NCBI GenBank assembly: GCA_003284375.1
Contig: QBVL01000004.1
Span: forward strand, 1 to 64,000
Reading direction: 5' to 3'
Source of the DNA: Prochlorococcus sp. AG-311-J23
Lineage (GTDB): Bacteria; Cyanobacteriota; Cyanobacteriia; PCC-6307; Cyanobiaceae
DNA length: 64,000 nt
Position numbers and translations under genes: made by a program. The first letter of the stretch is position 1, and every line of letters begins with the position of its first letter. Below, piece by piece: positions 19,462-30,251 of this stretch. Under the pieces are notes generated by a model. That model searched no databases. It saw only the letters and a list, made by a program, of their open reading frames with translations, and was not told the DNA's origin.

Positions 19462-22065
19462 ATGCTGAAAAATTACTTATCACATGTTGCAGAAAGAGAA
19501 GCGCTGGGGATCCCTCCCCTTCCTTTAGATGCAAAACAGACGAAAGATTTAACAGAGTTATTAGAAAAACCAGATCAAGCAACATTCGATCAAAACTTCT
19601 TACTTGATCTTCTTGTTAATCGAATTCCACCTGGAGTTGATCAAGCCTCTTATATCAAAGCTACTTGGCTTAGCTCAATTGCTCAAGAAGAATCAAAAAG
19701 TCCGTTCGTAACTCCTTTAAAAGCAACTGAGCTTTTAGGTACAATGATTGGTGGTTATAATGTATCAGCATTAATTGAAATACTAAAATCTAATAACAAA
19801 GAATTAGCAGCTTCAGCATGCAAAGCATTGAGTAATACTCTTTTGGTTTATGACGCTTTAAACGACATTTTAGAATTATCAAAAAATAATATTTATGCAG
19901 AAAAAATTATAAATAGCTGGTCCAATGGAGAATGGTTTACTAATAAACAAGCCTTAGCTCAAGAAATAACAGTAACAGTATTCAAAGTTGAAGGAGAAAC
20001 CAATACAGACGACCTCTCTCCAGCAACTCATGCCACAACAAGACCAGATATTCCCTTACATGCTCTGGCGATGCTAGAGACTCGAGATCCAAATGGTTTA
20101 AGCACTATTAAAGAATTAAAAAAGAAAGGATATCCCATCGCATATGTTGGTGATGTAGTTGGGACAGGAAGCTCTAGAAAGTCAGCAATCAACTCAGTCC
20201 TTTGGCACACGGGACAAGATATACCTTACGTGCCAAATAAAAGAGGGGGTGGGGTTGTAATAGGAAGCAAAATAGCTCCTATTTTCTTTAATACTGCTGA
20301 AGATTCAGGCGCACTTCCCATTGAATGCGATATAAGCAATCTCAAGACAGGAGATGTAATCACTATTTTCCCTTACAAAGGAGAAGTGAGAAGAAGTAAA
20401 AACGAGTCAAACAGTGGAGAACTTCTGTCAAAATTTAACTTAAAACCACAAACCATTACTGATGAAGTAAGAGCAGGTGGCCGAATTCCTTTAATGATTG
20501 GAAGAGCTTTAACAGACAAAGTTAGAACAAAATTAAAACTTCCTCCCTCTACTCTTTTTATTCGTCCTGGTCAGCCATCTGCATCAAAGTATGGATTTAC
20601 ACAAGCTCAAAAAATGGTAGGAAAAGCTTGTGGTTTAGAAGGTGTGCTCCCTGGCGCAAGTTGTGAGCCAATAATGACAACAGTTGGTAGTCAAGACACT
20701 ACTGGTCCGATGACTAGAGATGAAATGAAAGAATTAGCGTGTTTAGGATTTTCTGCTGATTTAGTGATGCAGAGTTTCTGTCATACAGCAGCATATCCCA
20801 AGCCTATTGATGTCACAACTCAAAAAGAACTCCCTGATTTTTTTGCTGAAAGAGGAGGAATAGCATTAAAACCCGGAGATGGAATTATTCACAGTTGGCT
20901 AAACAGGATGCTTTTACCGGACACAGTCGGGACAGGTGGCGATAGTCATACACGATTCCCATTGGGCATTTCATTTCCAGGAGGTTCGGGAGTTGTGGCA
21001 TTTGCGGCAGCCATTGGTTCCATGCCTTTAGATATGCCGGAATCAGTTCTTATACGTTTTAAAGGGTCTTTACAAACTGGTGTCACTTTAAGAGATGTAG
21101 TTAATGCCATTCCGTGGATGGCTATTCAACAAGGTCTTCTGACCGTCGCAAAAGCAAACAAAGTTAATGTGTTCAATGGAAAGATATTAGAAATAGAAGG
21201 TCTACCAAACCTAAAATTAGAGCAAGCCTTTGAGTTGACTGATGCAAGTGCAGAAAGATCTTGTGCTGGATGTTCTATTCAACTGTCTGAATCAACAATC
21301 AGTGAATATTTAAAAAGCAACATTGTTTTACTTAAAAATATGATTGCCAGGGGATATAAAGACGCGCGAACAATAAGTAGAAGAATTAAAGAAATGGAAG
21401 ATTGGTTAAAAAAACCAGAGTTACTCAAAGCTGATTCTGATGCTCAATACTCAGAAACCATCGAAATAGACTTGAATGAACTCAAAGAACCTGTTTTAGC
21501 TTGTCCTAATGATCCTGATAACGTCAAACTTTTAAGCGAAGTCGCAGACACTCCCATTGAAGAAGTTTTTATTGGTTCGTGTATGACTAATATTGGTCAT
21601 TATCGAGCTGCTGCAAAAATTCTCGAAGGAGAAGGGAAGATATCAGCACGATTATGGGTATGTCCACCAACACGCATGGACGAAGAAATTTTGAAAAAAG
21701 AAGGATACTACGAGATTTTTGAAAAAGCTGGTAGTCGAATGGAAATGCCTGGTTGTTCTCTATGTATGGGCAATCAAGCTCGAGTAGAAGATAATTCAAC
21801 TGTTTTCTCAACAAGTACAAGAAATTTCAACAACAGATTAGGGAAAGGAGCTCAAGTGTTCTTAGGAAGTGCAGAACTGGCTGCTGTTTGCGCTTTGTTA
21901 GGTCATATCCCTACAGCTGATGAATATCTTGAAATCGCTTCAAAAAAAGTTTCTCCGTTAAATGACGAAATATACAAATACTTAAACTTCAATGAAATAC
22001 CAAACTTTATCGAAGATGGTCGTGTGATAACAAAAGAAGAACAAGCCTCTATTTTACAAAGCTAA
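19462..22065 (+). CDS. acnB: Aconitate hydratase B
   Basis: Isomerises citrate and isocitrate in the incomplete cyanobacterial citrate pathway that feeds 2-oxoglutarate to nitrogen assimilation. Domain order is the AcnB type, with a HEAT-like domain first (residues 1-155), the swivel domain next and the Fe-S core last. Cluster ligands are Cys707 (GSCMTN), Cys765 and Cys768 (CSLC). I choose the ATG at 19462 (867 residues, [13 protein letters not shown]); a TTG at 19450 would add four. It runs 10 bases ahead of the ClC gene. Confidence 0.97.
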   Translation: MLKNYLSHVAEREALGIPPLPLDAKQTKDLTELLEKPDQATFDQNFLLDLLVNRIPPGVDQASYIKATWLSSIAQEESKSPFVTPLKATELLGTMIGGYNVSALIEILKSNNKELAASACKALSNTLLVYDALNDILELSKNNIYAEKIINSWSNGEWFTNKQALAQEITVTVFKVEGETNTDDLSPATHATTRPDIPLHALAMLETRDPNGLSTIKELKKKGYPIAYVGDVVGTGSSRKSAINSVLWHTGQDIPYVPNKRGGGVVIGSKIAPIFFNTAEDSGALPIECDISNLKTGDVITIFPYKGEVRRSKNESNSGELLSKFNLKPQTITDEVRAGGRIPLMIGRALTDKVRTKLKLPPSTLFIRPGQPSASKYGFTQAQKMVGKACGLEGVLPGASCEPIMTTVGSQDTTGPMTRDEMKELACLGFSADLVMQSFCHTAAYPKPIDVTTQKELPDFFAERGGIALKPGDGIIHSWLNRMLLPDTVGTGGDSHTRFPLGISFPGGSGVVAFAAAIGSMPLDMPESVLIRFKGSLQTGVTLRDVVNAIPWMAIQQGLLTVAKANKVNVFNGKILEIEGLPNLKLEQAFELTDASAERSCAGCSIQLSESTISEYLKSNIVLLKNMIARGYKDARTISRRIKEMEDWLKKPELLKADSDAQYSETIEIDLNELKEPVLACPNDPDNVKLLSEVADTPIEEVFIGSCMTNIGHYRAAAKILEGEGKISARLWVCPPTRMDEEILKKEGYYEIFEKAGSRMEMPGCSLCMGNQARVEDNSTVFSTSTRNFNNRLGKGAQVFLGSAELAAVCALLGHIPTADEYLEIASKKVSPLNDEIYKYLNFNEIPNFIEDGRVITKEEQASILQS

Positions 22066-22075
22066 ATTGAATTAA

Positions 22076-23434
22076 ATGATCAAAAGCCAAAGTCAAAATC
22101 AAATACAAAAAAAATCAACTCAAAGCATAACAAGACTTCTTCAGAGGAAATGGCTAAGTGTAATTCTTGCTCTCATACTTACAGGTTTAGGAGCAGCATT
22201 AACGGGAATATTGTTTAAAACTGGTATTCATGCACTAGAAGATTATCGATCCAATCTTCTTTCGTATATTCCTAGATGGATAGTTTTACCAATACTAGGA
22301 GCATTGGGAGGCCTGATTTCTGGATCGCTCATTGAAAATTTTGCCCCTGCAGCAAAAGGTGCAGGAGTAAGCCATATCATTGCTTTCCTTCGCCATAAGC
22401 CAGTCCCCATGGGATTAAGAGTTGGAATAGTAAAACTGTTTGCTGGAATAATTGCTATTGGCAGTGGATTCCCGCTAGGGCCAGAAGGCCCTGCAGTACA
22501 AATGGGAGGATCTGTTGCCTGGAAAATGGCTAAATGGCTAAAAGCCCCAATTTCATTTCGTAGAGTCATAGTTGCAGCAGGTGGAGGAGCTGGAATTGCT
22601 GCAATTTTTAGTGCCCCAATTGGTGGATTTATTTATGCAATTGAGGAACTTTTAAATTCAGCAAGACCGGTAATTCTATTGCTTGTAGTCGTAACAACTT
22701 TCTGGGCGGATAGTTGTGCTGATATTTTGCAAGCGATTGGACTAGATCAACAAGCTGGTGGGTTTATTAATAATTTAGGCTTTCAATTGGAGCGTGCATA
22801 TACACCAATAATCGAATTTTTTCCAATAGATTTTTTATACCTAATAGCTTTAGGAATTTTACTTGGATTCTTAGCAGAAATGTATTGTAGATATGTTTTA
22901 AGAATGCAAATACTAGGTAACAAATGGTTTAAAAATAAAACTATAAAAAGAATGAGTTTGTCTGGATTATTGCTTGGCTCAATGTATTCAATAATGCCAG
23001 AGAGTTTTCATAATATCGAAGGATTACAAAAAATTATTGTTAATGAAAGTAGTAGTTTTACGCTCGCAATAAGTATATTTTTAGTTTTATTCTTTGCATC
23101 TGGCCTTGCTGCTGCATCAGGCGCACCAGGTGGTTTGTTTTATCCAATGCTTACCTTAGGCGGAGCAATAGGATTAGCAAGTGGTATAGGAGTAGAAAAT
23201 ATGACCGGTCATGTTCCAACAACCTATATTTTCGCAGGGATGGGGGGATTCGTAGCTGGGTGCTCAAGAACTCCTTTAACGGCAATGTTTTTAGCCTTCG
23301 CTTTAACTAAAAATCTATTAATACTAAAGCCACTCTTAATTACGTGTATAGCTAGCTTTTTAACTGCCAGAATATTTAATGAACACTCAATTTATGAAAG
23401 ACAAATTGCAATTGAAGAAGGAGAATTAATATAA
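22076..23434 (+). CDS. ClC-family chloride channel/antiporter
   Basis: A 452-residue membrane protein of the ClC family. The gating-glutamate motif is GPEGP with Glu137, and GAPGGLFYP is the third anion motif; the IEE pair and the C-terminal GMGGFVAGCSRTPLTA region are also typical. The first anion motif, usually GSGIP, reads GAGVS at residues 95-99, so the serine that coordinates the anion in E. coli ClC is Ala96. No CBS domains are present. Its 3' end overlaps the opposing O-antigen-ligase-like gene by nine bases. Confidence 0.92.
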   Translation: MIKSQSQNQIQKKSTQSITRLLQRKWLSVILALILTGLGAALTGILFKTGIHALEDYRSNLLSYIPRWIVLPILGALGGLISGSLIENFAPAAKGAGVSHIIAFLRHKPVPMGLRVGIVKLFAGIIAIGSGFPLGPEGPAVQMGGSVAWKMAKWLKAPISFRRVIVAAGGGAGIAAIFSAPIGGFIYAIEELLNSARPVILLLVVVTTFWADSCADILQAIGLDQQAGGFINNLGFQLERAYTPIIEFFPIDFLYLIALGILLGFLAEMYCRYVLRMQILGNKWFKNKTIKRMSLSGLLLGSMYSIMPESFHNIEGLQKIIVNESSSFTLAISIFLVLFFASGLAAASGAPGGLFYPMLTLGGAIGLASGIGVENMTGHVPTTYIFAGMGGFVAGCSRTPLTAMFLAFALTKNLLILKPLLITCIASFLTARIFNEHSIYERQIAIEEGELI

Positions 23435-24745
23435 TACTTTTTTAAACTGTTTCAATGAATTATCGTACCTTATTGAATCATAGATCATGCATCTAAGACC
23501 TATTAATAATATCCAACCTAAGATATTTATTCTGCTGTCAAATAATGGAATATCTGTTGCATGAAAACAAATAAGAATTAAAGTCGAGGTCCACCAAGCA
23601 CGATCTACTATTATAGTATTTTGAAGCTTTATATTGTTAAATATTCTCTTAAAGTAAGAAGTTAATAATAAGCTAAACACAAATATATTGATTAAAAAAG
23701 AGACTATTATTCCATGACTAATTGCTAATTCTAAAGGCAAATTATGAGAGTGGCCATGAGATAAGCCTGTCCTTAAAGGATAAATAATTGAAAAAGCAGC
23801 TGCCCCCCAACCCAACCATGGTTTTTCAAAAATTAAGTTAGAAGCTATTTTCCATTGGCCAATACGTGTTGCTTCAAAAGGTCTTGTCTCAACAAATTGC
23901 ATATCATTTAGTCTCATCCAAATAGATTCAGGAACAATACTCCTTGCAAATTGTTGAATCCCAAAGTCAAAAAATGGTAAAACCGCAATAATCACCGGAA
24001 GAAGGCAAATAAGCATTAAAGGGATTAACCAACTCCATGACGCTGAACCAAAAACTAATGGTAAGGCTAAAAAAATTGCACCCCATGCGTTTCGAGAGTC
24101 AGTCAAAATCATTCCTGAAATAAAAGCAATTAAAAGAGCAAAGGGAATAGCTCGGTTTCTTCCAAGAATAAAAGGATGCAGAACCGACGCCAAGCAGAAT
24201 GGCCATACGCCCGATAACCATGCAGCTGTAATATTCGCGTAATCAAACAGCCCAGACAATCTGCCTAGAGGCTCTCCTCCTGGAGAAATAAACCAAATTA
24301 TTAAACCATCAAAAATCTGCCAAGGCCCCTCCCATCCAAGCCATATCTGACCAAATCCTGTGATTAAAACAGGAAGACTTCCCAATACAAGCCAAGAAGC
24401 ACATTTTTTTCTTCTTTCAGGAGTTAGTAAAAATGGTTGCAAGCTCCAAAAACACCAAAAAAATGGCAACCAATTAAAAAGACCAAGCCAAGCCAGCCAG
24501 CCCGTATGAGATCGAATTGAACCAATTATCATCAAAAAAGTAACAAATACTAACGGGTAATTCCAATATTCCCTCCAATAGAGATCCCTTCTTTTAAGAC
24601 TTCCTTCAACAAGAGCTACAAGCAAAAATACACAAGAAATTAACGCGCTAGACGGCAAAGAAAATAAACCTAACTGAAAACAAGTCCAGCCAATATTGCC
24701 TGTAAAACTATTATTTGAATTTAGTAAATTAGCATTTTTAATCAT
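23426..24745 (-). CDS. O-antigen ligase/IctB-like membrane protein
   Basis: A 439-residue polytopic protein with around ten hydrophobic segments and a larger soluble loop roughly in residues 255-300. The pattern, with DSRNAWGA before a transmembrane pair and a late loop GLSHGHSHNLPLE, fits the Wzy_C O-antigen ligase/polymerase family. In cyanobacteria this includes IctB, named as a putative inorganic-carbon transporter; whether this gene acts in polysaccharide assembly or otherwise is not settled by sequence. It follows purU with an ATGA overlap, and overlaps the ClC gene tail-to-tail. Confidence 0.75.
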   Translation of the reverse strand: MIKNANLLNSNNSFTGNIGWTCFQLGLFSLPSSALISCVFLLVALVEGSLKRRDLYWREYWNYPLVFVTFLMIIGSIRSHTGWLAWLGLFNWLPFFWCFWSLQPFLLTPERRKKCASWLVLGSLPVLITGFGQIWLGWEGPWQIFDGLIIWFISPGGEPLGRLSGLFDYANITAAWLSGVWPFCLASVLHPFILGRNRAIPFALLIAFISGMILTDSRNAWGAIFLALPLVFGSASWSWLIPLMLICLLPVIIAVLPFFDFGIQQFARSIVPESIWMRLNDMQFVETRPFEATRIGQWKIASNLIFEKPWLGWGAAAFSIIYPLRTGLSHGHSHNLPLELAISHGIIVSFLINIFVFSLLLTSYFKRIFNNIKLQNTIIVDRAWWTSTLILICFHATDIPLFDSRINILGWILLIGLRCMIYDSIRYDNSLKQFKKVLY

Positions 24746-25596
24746 GTAAATACAGCCGTTCTACCTCTATAAACAATAACTTGTCTTCTTAAATGCAATC
24801 TTAAAGCTCTTGCTAAAGCGACTCGCTCTAAATCTCTACCCTTTCTTATTAAATCTGATACTTCATCACGATGACTCACATTAGATATTGTCTGTTCAAT
24901 TATAGGACCAGCATCAAGATCCTCAGTAACATAATGCGCTGTTGCACCGATTAATTTTACCCCTCTATCCCAGGCTTGATGATATGGTTGAGCACCTTTA
25001 AAAGCAGGAAGAAAAGAGTGATGAATATTGATGAGATTTGGAAACTTATCTAAAAATGAACTACTTAAAATTTGCATATATTTAGCCAAAACCCCTAAAT
25101 CAACTTTGTACTCATTTAGTAAATCTAAAATTTTACTTTCAGAATCTGCTTTATTGTTCTTATCCACTTTTATAACCTTAAAAGGAATAGAAAAACTTGA
25201 ACAAATTTGCTCTAAATCTGAATGGTTTGAGATAACTAAAGGAACATTCATACATAATTCGCCTGCTTTGACTCTCCATAAAAGATCGACTAGACAATGA
25301 CTCTGCTTACTAACAAAGATTGCAACACTAGGAAAATCATCAGAGAAGTTCAAGACTGCTTTTCCATTCAATCGTTGCTCAAGTAAAATCACCTCAGATT
25401 TGATTTCGTTTTTATCAAGCAGAAATCCATCTAAATCCCACTCAATGCGACTGAGAAACAATTTTGCATCTGCATCTGTATGGTGATCTGCATGTCTAAT
25501 ATTGCCATTTTTACTTGCTATCCAACTTGCCAAATCACTTACAAGTCCTGGCTTATCAGGACAAATGAACTGCAAAATAACTGTTTTGATGCTCAC
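24742..25596 (-). CDS. purU: Formyltetrahydrofolate deformylase
   Basis: Hydrolyses 10-formyltetrahydrofolate to formate and tetrahydrofolate, balancing one-carbon pools. The 284 residues contain an N-terminal ACT domain (ICPDKPGLVSDLASWIA) and a C-terminal formyltransferase-like domain with HHSFLPAFKGAQPYHQA, where the family's catalytic His is found, and DLDAGPIIEQ. The stop overlaps the next gene's ATG by four bases, so it heads a two-gene unit with the IctB-like protein. Confidence 0.96.
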   Translation of the reverse strand: MSIKTVILQFICPDKPGLVSDLASWIASKNGNIRHADHHTDADAKLFLSRIEWDLDGFLLDKNEIKSEVILLEQRLNGKAVLNFSDDFPSVAIFVSKQSHCLVDLLWRVKAGELCMNVPLVISNHSDLEQICSSFSIPFKVIKVDKNNKADSESKILDLLNEYKVDLGVLAKYMQILSSSFLDKFPNLINIHHSFLPAFKGAQPYHQAWDRGVKLIGATAHYVTEDLDAGPIIEQTISNVSHRDEVSDLIRKGRDLERVALARALRLHLRRQVIVYRGRTAVFT

Positions 25597-25670
25597 TAAA
25601 GCTATATCCTTAAACTATCCTCTTTTTTAGACCACTCATTGAAAATTAACAAGCTAAATTTATAGCATCT

Positions 25671-26783
25671 ATGCAAATGAATAGCCAAAAAGCAGAAAAA
25701 AAAAAAACCGAGATCTCAATTATTGGTGGTGGGATTGCGGGAATTACAACTGCCTTTCACCTAGCGAAAAAAGGTTATCAAGTAAATTTAATCGATCCAA
25801 CATTAAATTCAGAAATAAATAATTTAAATCCAAAGAATGGCACCCAAGCTAGCTTAGGTATTCTCATGGGAAATATCTATAAAAGATCAAAAGGAAGAGC
25901 TTTTTTACTGAGAAATAAAAGCATGAAATTATGGAAAGAATGGCTGAGTCAAATAAACTATTCTGAGACAGACTGTATACTTGAAAAACCATTAATTAAA
26001 TTAGCAAGTTCAGACAAAGAATATCAATCTATGATTGAATTAAGTAATAATAAAAAAGAGTATGGAATTGAACTTTTAGATAAGAGTTCTTTAAATTTCT
26101 GGAATTCTATATTTGAAAAAACTTTAATAGGGGGATTAATATCTCATGAAGATGGTCGATTAAATCCAATAAAATTAATCAAGTCATTAATGCGCAGTCT
26201 TGATCAAATCAAGATAAATAAAATCGATAAAAGTGTTAAGAGTATAAGTAAAAATAGTAATTTATTTGATAAAAGCTGGACTATCAATTTTGAAAATAAT
26301 CATTCTATTAATCAAGATTATATCGTCATTTGCTCTGCATTAAATACTCAAAAATTATTAAAATCATTAGGACATGAAATACTTTTAGAACCAATACTAG
26401 GACAAGTTATTGAATTAGAATTAAAAACAAAAATATCAAATTGGAAAAAATGGCCTGCAATATTAAGTTATCAATCTATAAACTTTATACACCATAAACC
26501 CAATCAAATGCTTATAGGAGCAACTATTGAAAGAGGTACTAAACCAAGCCGATTAGATAAACAAAAAATGTTAAGCTTGAACAATGGAGCACCAACATGG
26601 ATGATTAATGCACAAATAAAACATGAATGGAGCGGGATAAGGGCTAGACCAATAAATGAACCTGCTCCTTTATTAAAACAATTAGAACCTGGATTATTAA
26701 TTAATACAGGTCACTACAGGAATGGTATTTTGTTAGCCCCTGCTTGCGCCGAATGGATTGGACTTCAAATAGAAGGCAAATAA
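25671..26783 (+). CDS. FAD-dependent oxidoreductase, DAO/ThiO-like
   Basis: A 370-residue flavoprotein. The dinucleotide-binding motif IIGGGIAGITTAFHLA lies at about residues 18-33. The C-terminus WSGIRARPINE...GHYRNGILLAP resembles glycine oxidase ThiO, which would supply dehydroglycine for thiamine thiazole synthesis; other DAO members are possible. The start is ATG 25671 or 25677. A run of twelve A residues at 25696-25707 encodes the short Lys stretch right before the FAD motif, a place where slippage would destroy the protein. No thiamine genes are adjacent. Confidence 0.83.
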   Translation: MQMNSQKAEKKKTEISIIGGGIAGITTAFHLAKKGYQVNLIDPTLNSEINNLNPKNGTQASLGILMGNIYKRSKGRAFLLRNKSMKLWKEWLSQINYSETDCILEKPLIKLASSDKEYQSMIELSNNKKEYGIELLDKSSLNFWNSIFEKTLIGGLISHEDGRLNPIKLIKSLMRSLDQIKINKIDKSVKSISKNSNLFDKSWTINFENNHSINQDYIVICSALNTQKLLKSLGHEILLEPILGQVIELELKTKISNWKKWPAILSYQSINFIHHKPNQMLIGATIERGTKPSRLDKQKMLSLNNGAPTWMINAQIKHEWSGIRARPINEPAPLLKQLEPGLLINTGHYRNGILLAPACAEWIGLQIEGK

Positions 26784-26798
26784 TATAATTTAATCTAT

Positions 26799-28691
26799 TT
26801 ATTTTGTCTCAGTAAAGTCAGCATCAATGACATCATCTCCATCAGCTTTACTGTCAGTATTAGGTCCTTCAGCAGCTTGAGAAGCATCATTTGCTTGTTG
26901 ATAAACAGAAGCTCCTAATGAATACAATTCTTGCTGAAGTTCTTCAACTAAAGTTTTCATAGTTTCATAATCATCTTTTTCTGTGGCCTCTTTCAACTTG
27001 ACGCGTTTCTCTTCAACTTTCGCTTTTGCTGCTTCGTCAACTTTATCGCCAAGCTCACCAATTTGTTTTTCAGCCTGATAAACAAGAGTTTCAGCTTGAT
27101 TTTTAATATCAATTTTTTCACGCTTATCTTTATCAGCAGAAGCATTCTTTTCTGCGTCTTTTACCATTTTATCAACTTCATTATCAGACAACGTCGATGC
27201 TCCAGTAATAGAGATACTTTGCTCTTTACCACTTCCTTTGTCTTTTGCATTGACACTTAGGATTCCATTCGCATCGATATCAAAAGTTACCTCAATTTGC
27301 GGCACACCCCGAGGAGCAGGAGGAATTCCATCTAAACGGAAGGTTCCAAGACTTTTATTATCAGAAGCCATCTCACGTTCCCCTTGTAGGACATGAATTT
27401 CTACATTCGTTTGACCATCAACTGCAGTTGAGTAAGTTTCCGCTTTTTTTGTAGGAACAGTAGTATTCCTTGAAATCATTTTTGTCATCACACCACCCAA
27501 AGTTTCAACTCCAAGTGACAATGGGGTTACATCGAGAAGCAAAATATCTTTAACTTCTCCAGCGAGAACTCCACCTTGAATAGCTGCTCCAACAGCTACT
27601 ACTTCATCTGGATTAACTGTTTGATTTGGATCCTTAGTAGTTACTCTTTTTACTAACTCTTTAACGGCTGGCATTCGTGTAGAGCCTCCAACCATAACAA
27701 TTTCATCTATTTCACCAGTAGATAATTTTGCATCTTTCAAGGCTTGCTCTACAGGAACTCTGCAGCGATCAATCAGGTTTGAAGCCAACTCCTCAAATTT
27801 TCCTCTTGTGAGAGTCAAATCAAGATGCTTAGGTCCCTCAGGCGTAGCAGTAATAAATGGAAGATTTATTTCGCTTTGAGTAGCATTTGATAATTCTATT
27901 TTAGCTTTCTCAGCTGCTTCAGTTAATCGTTGAAGTGCTTGCTTATCTTGACGTAAATCAATGCCTTCATTACCTTTGAATGTTGAAGCCAAGTGATCAA
28001 CAATTACTCTATCGAAATCGTCTCCACCTAAATGAGTATCTCCAGAAGTAGAAAGCACTTCGAAAACTCCGTCTCCAACTTCTAAAACAGAAACATCAAA
28101 AGTCCCTCCCCCCAGATCGAAAACTAAAATTCTTTCATTACTCTTTTTATCTAAACCATATGCTAAAGCAGCAGCAGTTGGCTCATTGATAATTCTGAGG
28201 ACTTCTAAGCCTGCAATTTTTCCGGCATCTTTAGTTGCTTGTCTTTGTGAGTCATTGAAGTAAGCAGGTACCGTAATAACTGCTTGAGTAACTGTTTCGC
28301 CTAGATATTTGCCTGCATCATCAGAAAGTTTTCTTAAAACTTGAGCACTTACTTCTTCAGGAGAAAACTGCTTGTCAAGTATTGGACATTTTATTTTGAC
28401 GTTAGATCCTGCTTTTTCAACTCCGTAACTTACTTCCTTTGACTCGTCATTTACTTCATCAACCCTACGACCAACAAACCTCTTTGAAGAATAAAAAGTA
28501 TTTTCTGGATTCATCACCGCTTGGCGCTTAGCAATTTGCCCAACGAGTTGATCTTGATTTTTTGTGTAAGCAACTACAGATGGAGTTGTTCTAAAACCTT
28601 CAGCATTTGCTATTACTGTAGGCTTACCGCCTTCCATGACAGCAACGCAACTATTTGTAGTTCCTAGATCGATTCCGACAACCTTCCCCAT
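26799..28691 (-). CDS. dnaK: Chaperone DnaK (Hsp70)
   Basis: ATP-dependent Hsp70 chaperone, 630 residues. ATPase domain with [13 protein letters not shown] at the N-terminus and [19 protein letters not shown]. The substrate-binding domain has [16 protein letters not shown], and an acidic tail ends [11 protein letters not shown]. By sequence it is the main bacterial-type DnaK (cyanobacterial DnaK2 class, by my reading). No CIRCE repeat (TTAGCACTC...) is visible upstream. Its nucleotide-exchange partner grpE is at the right end of the window. It diverges from aroE across 115 bases. Confidence 0.98.
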   Translation of the reverse strand: MGKVVGIDLGTTNSCVAVMEGGKPTVIANAEGFRTTPSVVAYTKNQDQLVGQIAKRQAVMNPENTFYSSKRFVGRRVDEVNDESKEVSYGVEKAGSNVKIKCPILDKQFSPEEVSAQVLRKLSDDAGKYLGETVTQAVITVPAYFNDSQRQATKDAGKIAGLEVLRIINEPTAAALAYGLDKKSNERILVFDLGGGTFDVSVLEVGDGVFEVLSTSGDTHLGGDDFDRVIVDHLASTFKGNEGIDLRQDKQALQRLTEAAEKAKIELSNATQSEINLPFITATPEGPKHLDLTLTRGKFEELASNLIDRCRVPVEQALKDAKLSTGEIDEIVMVGGSTRMPAVKELVKRVTTKDPNQTVNPDEVVAVGAAIQGGVLAGEVKDILLLDVTPLSLGVETLGGVMTKMISRNTTVPTKKAETYSTAVDGQTNVEIHVLQGEREMASDNKSLGTFRLDGIPPAPRGVPQIEVTFDIDANGILSVNAKDKGSGKEQSISITGASTLSDNEVDKMVKDAEKNASADKDKREKIDIKNQAETLVYQAEKQIGELGDKVDEAAKAKVEEKRVKLKEATEKDDYETMKTLVEELQQELYSLGASVYQQANDASQAAEGPNTDSKADGDDVIDADFTETK

Positions 28692-28806
28692 GGGTGATTA
28701 GCTCCTAATTTCTTTCTTTACGACATATCCTCGTCAGTGAATCCTATTTGAGGCGAGGCGTGGTTCCCGAACAGTCTCTTAGCAAATTTAAATCAACATC
28801 ATCAAA

Positions 28807-29694
28807 ATGAGTACTATCACTGGAAAAACTAATCTGGTAGGACTTCTTGGACAACCAGTAAATCATTCACTTTCTCCAATTATGCACAATGCCGCATATG
28901 AAGAAATGGGACTTGACTGGTGCTATGTTGCAATGCCTTGCGACATTCAAGATCTTGGGACAGTCACAAAAGTATTAAGGTGTTTAGAATTCAAAGGCTT
29001 AAATATCACTATTCCTCATAAACAAGAGATATTAAAGTCTTGCAATAAATTAACTGAAATTGCAAATAATATCCAAGCAGTTAACACACTAATACCTGAA
29101 AAGAATAATCAATGGATAGGCGCCAATACTGATGTAGAGGGCTTTTTGAAACCATTAAAGGAGCATAATTTAAAGAATAAAAGTGTAGTTGTATTAGGCT
29201 GCGGAGGAAGTGCTAGAGCAGTAGTAATGGGGTTAAGCAGCTTAAACATCAAAAAAGTAACAATAATTAGTAGAAACGAAGGTACTTTAAATATTTTCGT
29301 AAAAAGCACTCGTAATTTATTATCAAAAAGAGATATATCAATTAAAAGTATTAACAATAAAAAACTAGATGTTTCACCATACATAGAAGAAGCAGATTTA
29401 ATTATTAATACAACTCCAATAGGGATGAATGGAAGTAATGCTAAAACAGAAAAAATTCCTCTTGGTCATGAAATATGGGACTGTCTCTCTAACAAAACTA
29501 TTTTATACGATTTGATATACACTCCAAGACCAACAAACTGGTTAAAAATTGGACAACAAAAGAATTGTTTTACAATTGATGGCTTGGATATGCTTGTCGA
29601 ACAAGGAGCTTTTTCAATAAGACTTTGGAGTGGTTTTCATGACGTACCCGTTCAGACAATGAAATCATCTGCGGAAAAACATTTAATGGTTTAA
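28807..29694 (+). CDS. aroE: Shikimate dehydrogenase
   Basis: NADPH-dependent reduction of 3-dehydroshikimate. The 295-residue protein has the substrate motif NHSLSPIMHNAAY, the catalytic lysine in TIPHKQE, the Asp in ANTDVEGF, and the NADP loop VVLGCGGSARAVV at about residues 127-139. It is followed 16 bases later by the Tic20-like gene in the same direction. Confidence 0.97.
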   Translation: MSTITGKTNLVGLLGQPVNHSLSPIMHNAAYEEMGLDWCYVAMPCDIQDLGTVTKVLRCLEFKGLNITIPHKQEILKSCNKLTEIANNIQAVNTLIPEKNNQWIGANTDVEGFLKPLKEHNLKNKSVVVLGCGGSARAVVMGLSSLNIKKVTIISRNEGTLNIFVKSTRNLLSKRDISIKSINNKKLDVSPYIEEADLIINTTPIGMNGSNAKTEKIPLGHEIWDCLSNKTILYDLIYTPRPTNWLKIGQQKNCFTIDGLDMLVEQGAFSIRLWSGFHDVPVQTMKSSAEKHLMV

Positions 29695-29710
29695 TCTAAA
29701 AAAAATATGA

Positions 29711-30175
29711 ATGGTTATGCCCTCACTAGGTGCGAGATTACTAGGAGTTCTTCTATATATGATTCCATGGTCTGATTCTCTTACCTTTGGTAATCATTTA
29801 TATATAAAATATCCTTTTATTCAAATCATTCAAATCCCTGCAATTCCAATAATACTAATTGAAAGATCAATACCTTTCGGGAATTTATTATTATTTTTAG
29901 CTATCTTTTTTGGACTAGTAAGAAATAGCAAAGTATCTTATTTTTTGCGTTTTAATGCACTTCAATCATTATTAATCAATATTGGGATTATCATAATTAG
30001 TTTTATTTTTGAAATTATTTTTAGTCCTTTTTCAAATTCATTAATTATAAGAACTTTCTCTTCTTCTTTATTAATAGGTATTTTTTCAATGATTGTTTAT
30101 TCTGCTTGGTCTTGCACACAAGGAAATGAGCCCAACTTACCCGGAATAAGCCAGGCAGCAAAAATGCAATTGTGA
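29711..30175 (+). CDS. Tic20/Ycf60-like membrane protein
   Basis: A 154-residue protein with four hydrophobic segments, beginning LGARLLGVLLYMIPWSDSLTFG and containing the conserved stretch YFLRFNALQSLLINIG around residue 77-92. Both match the Tic20/Ycf60 family, bacterial relatives of a chloroplast protein-import component. The cyanobacterial function is not established. ATG at 29711; a second ATG at 29707 is out of frame. Confidence 0.85.
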   Translation: MVMPSLGARLLGVLLYMIPWSDSLTFGNHLYIKYPFIQIIQIPAIPIILIERSIPFGNLLLFLAIFFGLVRNSKVSYFLRFNALQSLLINIGIIIISFIFEIIFSPFSNSLIIRTFSSSLLIGIFSMIVYSAWSCTQGNEPNLPGISQAAKMQL

Positions 30176-30200
30176 AAGTCACCACTTCAGTATAAGATTA

Positions 30201-30226
30201 ATGGTCCGTCGCTCTTAATGAGCCAT
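30201..30226 (+). promoter_or_regulatory. Possible S6-type leader hairpin before rpsF
   Basis: Twenty-six bases before rpsF a stem-loop can be drawn: a four-pair GCTC/GAGC helix with a TTAAT loop, stacked on a three-pair ATG/CAT helix, with a one-sided bulge GTCCGTC at 30204-30210. Known S6:S18 autoregulatory elements in bacterial rpsF leaders present a CCG in a bulge beside a short hairpin. The match here is partial and drawn by eye. Confidence 0.3.
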
Positions 30227-30251
30227 ACAGTCCTAGTCGGAAATCTCATTC

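Noticed and set aside
28692-28806. CIRCE element ahead of dnaK
   Set aside because: No TTAGCACTC-N9-GAGTGCTAA-like repeat is present.
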